A stretch of 57,129 bases of DNA, taken from an uncultured Spirochaetales bacterium. GTDB lineage: Bacteria; Spirochaetota; Spirochaetia; Sphaerochaetales; Sphaerochaetaceae. The stretch is taken from contig CASFDA010000030.1 in NCBI GenBank assembly GCA_949293335.1, positions 1-57,129 on the forward strand. Reading direction: 5' to 3'. The position numbers and the translations under genes are program-made. The notes beneath the pieces were generated by a model. That model saw only the letters and a program-made list of their open reading frames with translations, ran no database searches and was not told where the DNA came from. Within the stretch, counting starts at the first letter, position 1. Each line of letters begins with the position of its first letter. Shown piece after piece: positions 33,256 through 41,892 of this stretch.

Positions 33256-33573
33256 TTAGCCAAGAACCTCTTCAATAGCATCACTGAGCTTGTTTTTCAG
33301 GATGAGTTTGATCATGTCGCTGCTGCCCGACAGGTTTGTCCTCAGATTGTCACTGTACTCGCAGAAAAGAGTCCAAGCTGGAACGCCAAGAGCCCCTGCG
33401 ATTTTCTCTATCGTCTGGAAAGACGGTGCTTTTCGATTAGTCTCAATTTCTGTAATGAAAGATGTTGAGACTCCGATTTGTTCTGCCAGGGCCATCTGGG
33501 TAAGCCCTGCCTTCTTCCTGCGTGTCTTCAGGTTGTTTGCGAAAACGACCTGCAGGTTGCTAACTTTTTCCAT
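33256..33573 (-). CDS. XRE-family helix-turn-helix regulator
   Basis: A 105-residue regulator. A Cro/CI HTH lies at about 11-66 (KTRRKKAGLTQMALAEQIGV, then STSFITEIETNRKAPSFQTI); the rest is a short helical tail. An SD (GAGGAGAAG) precedes ATG 33573. It sits between two EF-G-type genes on the same strand, 91 bp before one and 53 bp after the other, so all three may share a transcript. Its targets are unknown; control of this operon is a simple guess. Confidence 0.82.
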   Translation of the reverse strand: MEKVSNLQVVFANNLKTRRKKAGLTQMALAEQIGVSTSFITEIETNRKAPSFQTIEKIAGALGVPAWTLFCEYSDNLRTNLSGSSDMIKLILKNKLSDAIEEVLG

Positions 33574-33626
33574 AGTTGCTTCTCCTCGTTGTATGTTAAC
33601 AAAGTGCGTTTTTCTCGCTGTTGTTC

Positions 33627-35654
33627 TTACTTTTTCTCGTCGTAGTGGCTAAACTCCATCGAGAATGTTCCACGCCCCTGTGTAGACGATCTTAATATAG
33701 TAGTATAACCGAACATTCGTCCAAGGGGAACTTTTGCGTTCACAACATCTCCATTCGGTCTGGATTCCATGGACTCTACGATTCCTTCTCTCTGAGTGAT
33801 ACTGCCCATGACCTCCCCGATGTACTCAGATGGGGCAGAAACCTGAACGTTCATCACTGGTTCCATCAAGACGGGGTCAGCAGCATTTGCCGCCTGATCG
33901 AATGCAGCTGAGGCTGCAGATGCGAAGGCGACAGTACTTGCCCGTTCTTCATCGTAATCGATATCCGTGACATCAGCAGAGATCGCAGTGCATTCATAAC
34001 CGAATTTAATTCCGCTTTTGAATGATCCCTCGACACCTTCACTGATTGCCGACAGTATTTCTTCCGGAATATCTCTCGTGTGGGCAGAAACCTTGTACTC
34101 ATTTCCACTTCCCTCGGAGAGTCTGGAAAGCCTGAGAGTGACCTTCGCATAGTTTTCCTTGTTGGCAATCGTCTTGTCAAAAATACCAGTACCAGTACTT
34201 TCCTTCCTTATCGATTCCCTATATGTGACCTGAGGATTTCCTACCCTGGCATCTATCTTCATCTCTTTCGTGATCCTTGTGACAAGAACATCCAGATGAA
34301 GTTCTCCCATTCCGGAAATCACAAGCTGTCCCGTCTCGAGATCGTCTTTGTATGTGAATGTCGGATCTTCCATCGCAAGGGTTTCCAGCGCTTTCCTGAG
34401 CTTTCCCTGATCTTCCGTTGTCCTTGCCTCTATCGCTATTGAGATTACTGGATTTGGAAAGTGCATCTCCTCTAAGAGGTATGGAGTTGTCTCAACGCCG
34501 ATGGTATCACCTGTCTGTGCGTTCTTGAATCCTACAATTACTCCGATGTCTCCAGCTCTGAGTTCTGTAAGCTCCTCAGATCTGTCCGCATGCATCCGCA
34601 GAAGCCTGTTGACTCTCTCTTTCTTTCCCTTTGTTATGTTGTATACGGCAACGCCTTTCTTGAGGACACCTGAATATACGCGTACAAAGCAGTAGGCACC
34701 TGCCTGCGGATCCACCTGAATCTTGAAGATGAGGGCCTCAAGGTTCGCTTTCGTGCTGTGTTCGATCAGCACATCCTTTCCGTTCCTCTTGTCCTTTGCC
34801 TCTACTGGCGGAACAGAGAGAGGGGAAGGAAGGAGTTCGACAATGCCGTCAAGAAGAGTCTGTACTCCGATGTTCTTCAGCGAGGAACCGACAAATACGG
34901 GAAGAAGTGTTCTTTCAAGCGTGCATTTCCTTAGTGTGGCGATGATAAGGTCCCTTGGAATCTCTTCTCCGTTGAAATAAAGTTCCATGATCTCATCAGA
35001 GTATGATGAGACACTGTCGATCAGTTTTTCCTTCCATTCAGAAAGTTTTCCTTTCATATTCTCGGGAACTTCATTTTCTGTGATCGTCATTCCCTGATCG
35101 TCTTTGTCGAACGTGATATATTTTTCCTTTATCAGGTCTATCACACCGGAAAAATCATTTTCTTTGCCGACTGGAATGAATAGGGGAACTGGATTCGCAC
35201 CCAGTTTATCATGCATCTCCTTCAGGACTTCCTCGAAGTTTGCACCAAGCCTATCCATCTTGTTTATGAATGCAATCCTGGGAACTTTGTATGTATCGCT
35301 CTGTCTCCAGACCGTCTCTGTCTGAGGCTCAACTCCTCCAACAGCGCAGAATACGCAGACAGCTCCGTCAAGGACTCGGAGTGAACGCTCCACTTCTGCT
35401 GTGAAGTCAACATGTCCCGGAGTGTCAATGATGTTTATCTGGTGTCCTTTCCAGTAGCAGGTTGTCGCGGCGCTTGTGATAGTTATTCCTCTGTCCTGTT
35501 CCTGCTGCATCCAGTCCATCGTGGCTTCACCGTTGTCGACTTCACCGATGCGATGATTTTCACCTGTATAGAAAAGGATTCTCTCCGTGGTTGTTGTTTT
35601 TCCGGCATCGATATGTGCCATGATGCCTATGTTTCTTATAAGCGTTTCGTCCAT
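33627..35654 (-). CDS. fusA: Elongation factor G
   Basis: A 675-residue EF-G, the GTPase for ribosomal translocation. G1 is [10 protein letters not shown]3 is DTPGHVDF with the catalytic His, and G4 is NKMDRLGA; the switch [11 protein letters not shown] is intact. The domain IV-V regions ([31 protein letters not shown]) are complete. The length is slightly below the usual about 690. The SD is GGGGAATT. It is first in a three-gene set with the XRE regulator and the EF-G-like gene, away from the usual str operon. Confidence 0.93.
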   Translation of the reverse strand: MDETLIRNIGIMAHIDAGKTTTTERILFYTGENHRIGEVDNGEATMDWMQQEQDRGITITSAATTCYWKGHQINIIDTPGHVDFTAEVERSLRVLDGAVCVFCAVGGVEPQTETVWRQSDTYKVPRIAFINKMDRLGANFEEVLKEMHDKLGANPVPLFIPVGKENDFSGVIDLIKEKYITFDKDDQGMTITENEVPENMKGKLSEWKEKLIDSVSSYSDEIMELYFNGEEIPRDLIIATLRKCTLERTLLPVFVGSSLKNIGVQTLLDGIVELLPSPLSVPPVEAKDKRNGKDVLIEHSTKANLEALIFKIQVDPQAGAYCFVRVYSGVLKKGVAVYNITKGKKERVNRLLRMHADRSEELTELRAGDIGVIVGFKNAQTGDTIGVETTPYLLEEMHFPNPVISIAIEARTTEDQGKLRKALETLAMEDPTFTYKDDLETGQLVISGMGELHLDVLVTRITKEMKIDARVGNPQVTYRESIRKESTGTGIFDKTIANKENYAKVTLRLSRLSEGSGNEYKVSAHTRDIPEEILSAISEGVEGSFKSGIKFGYECTAISADVTDIDYDEERASTVAFASAASAAFDQAANAADPVLMEPVMNVQVSAPSEYIGEVMGSITQREGIVESMESRPNGDVVNAKVPLGRMFGYTTILRSSTQGRGTFSMEFSHYDEKK

Positions 35655-35773
35655 AATGAATTCCCCGGACTTTATTGCCAGACGGCAGGAAGATGCTAAG
35701 ATATTTCAGTCATCTCCTGCTTGTGGGTTCCAAGCCTACGATAGGCTAGCAAAAAGAATTGATTTTGTACACA

Positions 35774-37012
35774 CTACAGCCTTTGTCCGCGATAGATTCC
35801 GATCTTTCCGCTAAGTACAAAAGAGGCAGCAGCGGCCATGAACAGCATGCTTGGTTCACTGTAATGGAAAAGCTCAAGTCCGAGCGCAAAACATACGAGG
35901 CTCAAGTTCGTTCCGCCAGAGAGCATCCCGATTGCGCCTAGGGCAGAAGCAGGAGCATCCGCGATTCCGATCAAAGGCCCCAATGCTCCGCCTAGTGTAG
36001 ATCCGAGTACAAGCAATGGAAGGACTTCTCCTCCCTGGAAGCCTGCAGAGAGGGAAAGCAGGATGAAGAGGAACTTGATCAGGAAATCAAGGATGTTTGT
36101 CTCTCCAAGGATCGAAAGTGTAATGAGATTGAGGGACATGCCGTTGTATTTGTATGTACCCTCAGCCTGATGGACCACCAATGAAAGGATGACAAGAAGT
36201 GTTGATAGAAAAATGACTGCCATCATCTGGTTGCCCTTGAATAGCTTTTTCGTATCCTCCCTTACCTTGTCTGTAATAAAGCAGCAAATTCTCGTCACAA
36301 TGCCAATCAGGAGTGAAAAGATCAGCACTCGGAAGTAGTTTGAGAAGCTGATTGCAAGAGGCATGTAGTTTGGAACTGTGAGCACGTGTACCCCAATGAG
36401 ATCTGAAGAGATGTTCCCCATGAAAGATGCGAGTACACATGGAAGGAACATGTCAAGTCTAGTGTTCTTTGGGGAAGCGAATTGCAGGCCGAAGAGTGTT
36501 CCTGCAACGGGAGACTGAAAGAGGCTTCCGAATGCAGCTGAGGCACCTGTCATCAGATAACACTCGAGATTTGAGGACTTGAACAGTCTGCGCTCTGCAG
36601 TATCGAAAAGGACTGCAGATGATATCCCGAGCTGCACGCCAACTCCTTCTTTTCCGACTGCAGCACCAAGTGTCTGCGAAATGATTGAATTGAAGAAATT
36701 GACGATTCCCATCCATGGGCTGAGCTTCACATAGCCCTTTGGCGTTCCTTTGATTTCCTTTTCCTCTTCGATGGCGTTTATGTCATCGATTGCATAATTG
36801 GTGAACTTCTGGTATCCGCCGAATATCTGATATGTCGCATAGGTGAAGACCGCGCCGATGGGGAGCAGGAATACAAGATGACCATGCGAGTAATTGTATG
36901 TACTCGCATAGGTGATAATAAGGGAGAAAAGTGAAATCAGAGGACCTACGAAGAGACCCATTGCCATCCCTCTTATGGCATCTTCAGTCCTCTCTCTGAA
37001 AAGAGTGTTCAA
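35774..37012 (-). CDS. ClC-family anion transporter, possibly fluoride-type (CLC-F)
   Basis: A 412-residue protein with about ten hydrophobic segments. GKEGVGVQLG matches the GxEGP-type gating-Glu motif, and SPVAGTLFGLQFA is a helix-F/G segment. The later motif is GFQGGEVLPLLVLGSTLGG, which is closer to the GGEVxPLF motif of fluoride/proton CLC-F exporters than to the GxFxP of chloride ClCs. There is no fluoride riboswitch upstream. The start codon is TTG (37012), overlapping the stop of the TPR gene, with an SD AAAGGA. Confidence 0.8.
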   Translation of the reverse strand: MNTLFRERTEDAIRGMAMGLFVGPLISLFSLIITYASTYNYSHGHLVFLLPIGAVFTYATYQIFGGYQKFTNYAIDDINAIEEEKEIKGTPKGYVKLSPWMGIVNFFNSIISQTLGAAVGKEGVGVQLGISSAVLFDTAERRLFKSSNLECYLMTGASAAFGSLFQSPVAGTLFGLQFASPKNTRLDMFLPCVLASFMGNISSDLIGVHVLTVPNYMPLAISFSNYFRVLIFSLLIGIVTRICCFITDKVREDTKKLFKGNQMMAVIFLSTLLVILSLVVHQAEGTYKYNGMSLNLITLSILGETNILDFLIKFLFILLSLSAGFQGGEVLPLLVLGSTLGGALGPLIGIADAPASALGAIGMLSGGTNLSLVCFALGLELFHYSEPSMLFMAAAASFVLSGKIGIYRGQRL

Positions 37013-37908
37013 GTCCTTTCTCCGTAACGGTCAACAATTTCCTGATAGCGTGCTGTATCAGAAGCGCGATGCTCTGGATAGAGATCATACATGGCCATTG
37101 CATACTGCAAAAGCATTATCGCCTCCTGCCTGTCACTCATCTGAGAAAGCGTGACTGAGGAATAGAAGGGCTGTGCGGAACTTCCGTTTGCCCCTTCATA
37201 ATACTTCATCTTTTCAGAAGGAAGAGTATTGGAATCGTATGAGGCTTTCATCTCATCAATTTCCCTTGTTCTCTTCTCTGCATTCCAGTTCCTTTTCCAG
37301 AGCTGGTCAGAAAGTTCAAGATAGAGAGTCAGATAAAGCCCGCGATTTGGCAACTGTGTGTCGAGGCTCCTCCTCATGTAGCTTATCGCATAGTTCTTGT
37401 TTCCAAAACTGATAGGACTTCCCGGAAGCTGGCTGTAGAGAAGGGAAAGGACGTACCAGGCATCGGTAAAGTCATAGTTGTAGTCATCTACAACTTTCAG
37501 AATATCGCTCTGCATGCCACGTGCCTTGCCAAGGCTGTCAAGCGGACCTTTTGTCTGTCCCCATCGTCCTACCGCAGAACTCCTCCAGAAGTAAGCATCC
37601 GCGTTCTCTTTTGCAGCAAGGGATTCATTTGCAAGATCCTCTGCTTTTTCATATTTTTCAAAGCGGCCATTCTTGTCTTTCCTGTCGAGCTGATCACCTT
37701 GGGTCAGTACATTCCGTGAAAGACGCCACAGGATTTCCGCTTTCTCATCATCGTCTGCTGCATCTTCCAGTGACGCAGTGAGGTATTGGTATTCAGCATC
37801 ATAATCTTCTGACAGATAGAATAGATTGTCGCTGTATTCCTCATCGAATTGAGCAAATAGGGAAAAAGATGCAAAGACTGTCAAAAGCAGGATCAGTATC
37901 TTCTTCAT
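37009..37908 (-). CDS. Exported TPR-like helical protein
   Basis: A 299-residue protein. The signal peptide is residues 1-19 (hydrophobic core LLLTVFASFSLFAQ, probable cut after FA), so it is periplasmic. The mature part has repeated helical pairs (KAEILWRLSRNVLTQGD, KAEDLANESLAAKENADAYFWRSSAVG, and ISYMRRSLDTQ) typical of TPR arrays, similar in style to RMD-like proteins. An SD (GGGGG) precedes ATG 37908. It overlaps the ClC gene by four bases. Its role is unknown; a protein-interaction scaffold is the family expectation. Confidence 0.65.
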   Translation of the reverse strand: MKKILILLLTVFASFSLFAQFDEEYSDNLFYLSEDYDAEYQYLTASLEDAADDDEKAEILWRLSRNVLTQGDQLDRKDKNGRFEKYEKAEDLANESLAAKENADAYFWRSSAVGRWGQTKGPLDSLGKARGMQSDILKVVDDYNYDFTDAWYVLSLLYSQLPGSPISFGNKNYAISYMRRSLDTQLPNRGLYLTLYLELSDQLWKRNWNAEKRTREIDEMKASYDSNTLPSEKMKYYEGANGSSAQPFYSSVTLSQMSDRQEAIMLLQYAMAMYDLYPEHRASDTARYQEIVDRYGERT

Positions 37909-37919
37909 ATAACCCCCAA

Positions 37920-39290
37920 TCAGTGGAGCATCAGTCTGATGATTCCTTCCTTTTTCTTATATGGAGGATTTCTCAGAGTGATGTCTGGCCATCTGTAATG
38001 TTTCAATATGCCCTTCTCATGTGTGAAGGTATCGAAACTTCTTTTTCCATGATAGCTTCCCATGCCACTGTTGCCAACTCCTCCAAAGGGGAGATGGTGA
38101 CTTACAATGTGCATTATTGCGTCGTTGACACAGCCTCCGCCGAAGGTAACAAGCTTATGAACTTTTTCAATTTCCTCTTTCCTGTTCGAGAATATATACA
38201 AAGCAAGAGGCCTTGGTCTTTCGTTGATGAACGAAATTGCATCGTCGAGATTCTCGTACTCAAGTACAGGCATTAAAGGTCCGAAGATCTCTTCCTGCAT
38301 GACAGGATCGTTTTTAGAGGCAGGGAAAAGGATCGTAGGTGCAATTTTCAACTTCTCCTCATCCGTTTTTCCGCCGGAATATACAGGACTTCCCTTGATA
38401 AGTCCTGAAAGCCTGTCGAAATGATGCCTGTTGATGATCTTGCCATAGTCCTTGCTTGTTATCGGATCTTCTCCGAACGCTTTCTTTATCCCTTTTTCAA
38501 TTTCAGAGAGGAATCTCTTTGTCTTCGATTTGTGTACAAGTACGTAGTCAGGTGCGATGCATGTCTGCCCGAGATTCATGAACTTACCGAAGATCAGTCT
38601 GCTTGCAGCAAGGACCTCATCTGAATGTTCTGTGATGATTACCGGACTTTTTCCTCCAAGTTCAAGTGTTACTGGTGTCAGGTTTTCCGCGGCTTTGGAT
38701 AGAACTATCTTTCCGACATTCGGACTTCCTGTGAAGAATATGTAATCCCACTTAAGATCCAGAAGGGCTGTATTCACATCACGTCCGCCCTCGAAAAGGA
38801 AGAACTCTCTCCTGTCAAAATTATCATTTATGATCCGCTTCATTACTGCTGAGGTCGCAGCACTGTAGCGTGAAGGCTTGATGATTGCTGTGCATCCTGC
38901 TGCCATCGCTCCCACTAATGGTGCGAATGTAAGCTGGAATGGATAATTCCAAGGGGACATTATCAGTACGTTCCCGATAGATTCCTTAATAATATATGAC
39001 TTGGAGGGGAAGTGCAGGAGTGCAGTCCTGACTCTCTTGTTCCTTGACCAGGAAGAGACATGCTTTATTGCATTTCTGATTTCACTGAGAACGATGCCTA
39101 CTTCTGTCGTGTATCCTTCTGTATGTGATTTCCCGAGATCTTCTGTCAGCGCGCTGAGTATGTCCTCTTCGTTTTCCTTCAACACTCTGAGAAGCTTTCT
39201 GAGATTTTCTTTTTTGTGTCCTATATCCTTTGTCTCTCCAGAAAGAAAATATGTTCTCTGTTCCTGAAGAATTTCTTCATATGTGTTCAT
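37920..39290 (-). CDS. NAD(P)-dependent aldehyde dehydrogenase (ALDH3-like)
   Basis: A 456-residue aldehyde dehydrogenase. Visible are MSPWNYPFQLTFAPLVGA, FTGSPNVGK, the catalytic Glu in LELGGKSPVI, the nucleophile in NLGQTCIAPDYVLV and EEIFGPLMPVL. The length and C-terminal end are those of class 3 (fatty or aromatic aldehyde) enzymes; the substrate is open. ATG 39290 is the internal Met after an open frame from 39335; a perfect TTGACA (39321-39326, minus strand), 16 bp and TAAAAG (39299-39304) lie just before it, eight bases from the ATG, and no SD is seen. Confidence 0.88.
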   Translation of the reverse strand: MNTYEEILQEQRTYFLSGETKDIGHKKENLRKLLRVLKENEEDILSALTEDLGKSHTEGYTTEVGIVLSEIRNAIKHVSSWSRNKRVRTALLHFPSKSYIIKESIGNVLIMSPWNYPFQLTFAPLVGAMAAGCTAIIKPSRYSAATSAVMKRIINDNFDRREFFLFEGGRDVNTALLDLKWDYIFFTGSPNVGKIVLSKAAENLTPVTLELGGKSPVIITEHSDEVLAASRLIFGKFMNLGQTCIAPDYVLVHKSKTKRFLSEIEKGIKKAFGEDPITSKDYGKIINRHHFDRLSGLIKGSPVYSGGKTDEEKLKIAPTILFPASKNDPVMQEEIFGPLMPVLEYENLDDAISFINERPRPLALYIFSNRKEEIEKVHKLVTFGGGCVNDAIMHIVSHHLPFGGVGNSGMGSYHGKRSFDTFTHEKGILKHYRWPDITLRNPPYKKKEGIIRLMLH

Positions 39291-39298
39291 GGGCACAA

Positions 39299-39326
39299 CT
39301 TTTACAAAATTGCACAATAGTGTCAA
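39299..39326 (-). promoter_or_regulatory. Promoter of the aldehyde dehydrogenase gene
   Basis: A perfect TTGACA (39326-39321) and TAAAAG (39304-39299) are separated by 16 bp. The ATG follows after eight bases, again pointing to a transcript with almost no leader. Confidence 0.5.
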
Positions 39327-39335
39327 TAAAAACAA

Positions 39336-39695
39336 TTTCTTTAGTTGAAAGAAGATGAAAATTGTTTTTCTGGCAAAGAAACATAAGAAACCATCTATTT
39401 CATATAAAAAATGAACTATGAGTTATCTCTTACAAGAATGAAAGTAGTAGATGATTAAATACTCTTTTATGTTATTTAAAATACAATTAAATAAGTGATA
39501 TATAAAAATTATTTATAAATAATATAATATAATGTATATATATCGTAACAAATATCCTATTTAATATATAAAAGTTGTAAGCTTTGCAAAGAGTTTTTCC
39601 ATCAATTGAAAATTGTTTATGGCAATTTTTTTATCTTTTTAGGACATCAATCATCAATGGATATCGCGAAAAGGTTTTGTATTTCACTATTTCTT
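39336..39695. other. AT-rich gap at the left edge of the accessory island
   Basis: A 360-bp region composed largely of A/T runs (about 39470-39570 is nearly pure A/T). No gene, tRNA or clear terminator is visible. It marks the change from housekeeping genes to the toxin-antitoxin/recombinase/restriction island. Confidence 0.5.
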
Positions 39696-40091
39696 TCATC
39701 TGCTGAGAAAACTTTCATAGAAATCCGATACTGTCATGACTATAGAGTCATTTGGGAAATGTTTGATATTTCCTGTTATCAGAACAGCTCCAGAGGCCTT
39801 TGCAACCTCGAAGAATTTTCTATCTGATTCATCGCTGAATGCGACATTCCGGATTGGATGCGCCACAACCTGAATGCCATACTCCCTTATCGGTGACAAG
39901 AAATCAGCAATATCATTCTCATCAAAACCAAATTTTGAATAGTGTAGCACTTTACTATATTCGTCCATGATCCTGAAGTCGTATACCAACTGGAAATTAC
40001 CGAAAAAAACTGATTGAAGTATGCTGTAAGCTTTTCGGCCTGGTGACAGCATTGCCGACACCAGTACGTTTGTATCAAGGACTACGTTCAC
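39696..40091 (-). CDS. PIN-domain toxin (PIN_3 family)
   Basis: A 131-residue putative ribonuclease toxin. Acidic positions of the PIN site are seen in VVLDTNVLVSAM (Asp 6), the DEYSKVL Glu, and SDESDRKFFEVA; ITGNIKHFP is the usual C-terminal Asp/Asn region. The family (TIGR00305 type) is normally paired with a Phd/YefM-like antitoxin, as it is here, overlapping it by four bases. The toxin is encoded second, as usual. Confidence 0.85.
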   Translation of the reverse strand: MNVVLDTNVLVSAMLSPGRKAYSILQSVFFGNFQLVYDFRIMDEYSKVLHYSKFGFDENDIADFLSPIREYGIQVVAHPIRNVAFSDESDRKFFEVAKASGAVLITGNIKHFPNDSIVMTVSDFYESFLSR

Positions 40092-40360
40092 GTCTTCCTC
40101 GCATCGCTTATCATATCTTCAATTTCTTCATCGGACATGAAGCCGTTCTTTTCTGCTTTTTTCCTCATCCTATCCATTGCAGTTATTGCCTTAGCCTGCC
40201 GGATGGCACGTACCGTCTCATCAAATCTTCCTTCAGGTATCCCTACCATCAGGGCATATGGCTTACCATTGTTCGTTATGACAACATCATTATCTTCTGA
40301 AAGATCTTTCCAGATTGATTTTGTATTGGTTCTGAGTTCTCTTGCAGAATAGAATTCCAT
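40088..40360 (-). CDS. Phd/YefM-type antitoxin
   Basis: A 90-residue antitoxin. The N-terminal Phd fold (FYSARELRTNTKSIWKDLSEDNDVVITNNGKPYALMVGI) binds DNA, and the charged helical C-terminus (MRKKAEKNGFMSDEEIEDMI) should wrap the toxin. A strong SD (GGAGGG) precedes ATG 40360. Palindromes in the promoter region fit autoregulation by the complex. Confidence 0.85.
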   Translation of the reverse strand: MEFYSARELRTNTKSIWKDLSEDNDVVITNNGKPYALMVGIPEGRFDETVRAIRQAKAITAMDRMRKKAEKNGFMSDEEIEDMISDARKT

Positions 40361-40666
40361 GATGACCCTCCATTAAAAAAATACACGATCGTGATATAAT
40401 TGGCAATACAATTGTATATATAGTTGTATATGGAACATGTATTACGTCCTTGTCCTGTTAAGTAGAGAGGCAATCTAGGCCTTCAATATGTGGAAAAGAG
40501 TAGAGCGATACCCATCATTGAGGAAGTCTATTACATTGTATTTTTTATAGTACCTGTCAGTAGCAACTTTAGCACAAACTTTTGATACTCAAAGTCTAAA
40601 GACAGGTATTATAATGAAATTGATACATAAAACGAATAAATAATCTGACACGTATTATTGAAAATA
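40361..40666. other. Intergenic region between the toxin-antitoxin pair and the amidohydrolase
   Basis: Besides the promoter above, there is an imperfect 66-nt inverted repeat (40547-40612): ATAGTACCTGTC pairs with GACAGGTATTAT at 11 of 12 positions, with inner pairs TTTAG/CTAAA and TTTGA/TCAAA. It could be a structured RNA, a terminator or an old element end. No coding sequence is seen. Confidence 0.4.
40378..40417 (-). promoter_or_regulatory. Promoter and palindromic operators of the toxin-antitoxin pair
   Basis: On the minus strand TTGCCA (40406-40401) and TATTTT (40383-40378) are 17 bp apart. The perfect palindrome CACGATCGTG (40384-40393) fills the spacer next to the -10, and a second palindrome ATACAATTGTAT (40406-40417) overlaps the -35. 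Both are likely binding sites for the antitoxin or the complex. Confidence 0.6.
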
Positions 40667-41446
40667 TCATGTATTATGTATTATAGTTATATGTAATTTA
40701 TGTAATAACATAACTAATATACTATGTAGTTTATAAAAATCTTTAGATTTGCAAAGTGTCTTTTCGTCCAAATAGAGTTTCCTGTTAATCTCAATCATCA
40801 TCAGCGACATAACTTTTGTTTCTTTGTGATAGAATTTCAAGGGAACAATTGTCCCTTTGAAAGGAGAATTTAGTTTGACTTTATATTTTCGTTCTTCGAA
40901 AAACCTTATGACTGTATCAATAAGATAGTGAGGAGTATGGTATTCATCTGTCCCTATGCATATATCTGGTCGAGGAAAAGTTTTATCGGCTTCATGCTGC
41001 AATACGCTAGATGAAAATGAGTGGCAATCGACTATAAGAGCCTTGTCATATTTCATAAGTGCTTCGTCGGTGAGTTTCTCAAGCTTTAAATGATGTGGGT
41101 AGTAATATTTTTCAAGAATCTTCTTTCTTGTTTCTGCATCAAATTCTTTAAGTAATTTCCCCGCTGATGTTCGTGTATATATTGCACCCATTCCGACTTT
41201 TGCCATTTCTTCCTCGTCATCATTTTCAAAGCGTTCGGTATCGACAAGTAACCGTGAAACATTTCGTATGACATTATTTGCATATCCAAAAGTAAATAAC
41301 TCATCTGTATACCAGTCGGTCATTATTCTGAGTTCCTCAGAAAGATCATCGATTCTGAAGAGAGTGTTATGTTCCTCCGGTATGTATGTTCCAGAGTGGG
41401 GAATATTAAGAATAATGTTATCTTTCACATGATCTCCTTCGACCAT
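40667..41446 (-). CDS. N-formylglutamate amidohydrolase-family protein
   Basis: A 259-residue FGase-fold amidohydrolase. Metal-site motifs are NIPHSGTYIP (His near residue 17), a conserved DTERF segment, and VDCHSFSS with the His of the central region. It is AT-rich like the rest of the island. Family members deformylate N-formylglutamate in histidine breakdown or act on other N-acyl amino acids; no hut genes are nearby, so the substrate is open. The start may be the first Met or a later one at residue 8 of the VKDNIILNIPHSG stretch. Confidence 0.75.
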   Translation of the reverse strand: MVEGDHVKDNIILNIPHSGTYIPEEHNTLFRIDDLSEELRIMTDWYTDELFTFGYANNVIRNVSRLLVDTERFENDDEEEMAKVGMGAIYTRTSAGKLLKEFDAETRKKILEKYYYPHHLKLEKLTDEALMKYDKALIVDCHSFSSSVLQHEADKTFPRPDICIGTDEYHTPHYLIDTVIRFFEERKYKVKLNSPFKGTIVPLKFYHKETKVMSLMMIEINRKLYLDEKTLCKSKDFYKLHSILVMLLHKLHITIIHNT

Positions 41447-41871
41447 GTGAGCATTAATTGATCAGTACATTTACCATCGATCAAGCTTTAGCACCTTGCA
41501 TATTGCAGGTTGCTGTGCGGTCATCGGGCTTGTCCCTAACGCACTCTTCATGGCCAATATGAGTATATAGCTTTTTGTACTCTGAAAAACAAGATGGAAA
41601 TACGGTATATAAGTATGTTTAATGTATTGGTTACAATAAAGAAATAGGGAGATATGATTAAAAAAACAATAAAAATATTTAGAAATCATACGTAAACAAT
41701 CATATTACATATTTATTAAGTCATTAAAATTTAAATAATTTTGTATTGTATAATCAGTGTATTAATAAAAAAAGGGGAGTAACACAATTAATTCAATATG
41801 CATTGATATAATAACCAAAATAAACAAAATATGAAGTTGGATAAATAAATGATATACTTTTTCCCCCTTTG
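41447..41871. other. Intergenic region upstream of the recombinase
   Basis: About 425 bp. A block at roughly 41485-41560 is richer in G+C than its surroundings and, on the minus strand, reads as a short peptide tail (MKSALGTSPMTAQQPAICKV), possibly a remnant of a lost gene that I cannot identify. A TATAAT occurs at about 41748-41753. The rest is A/T-rich with no gene. Confidence 0.35.
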
Positions 41872-41882
41872 TCAGCGTAAAA
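41865..41882 (+). repeat. Candidate recombination site, copy 1 (upstream of the recombinase)
   Basis: CCCTTTGTCAGCGTAAAA lies 10 bases before the recombinase ATG, next to its SD. The core TCAGCGTAA (41872-41880) recurs in inverted orientation after the recombinase gene and again inside hsdS. In the plus-strand frame it reads PLCQRKKEK, like the HsdS motif LHQRK. Confidence 0.6.
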
Positions 41883-41892
41883 AGGAGAAAGT

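Noticed and set aside
41471-41689. A 72-codon minus-strand gene upstream of the recombinase
   Set aside because: It has no SD, its first half is low-complexity A/T-derived sequence, and only the last about 25 codons look unusual; at most a remnant.
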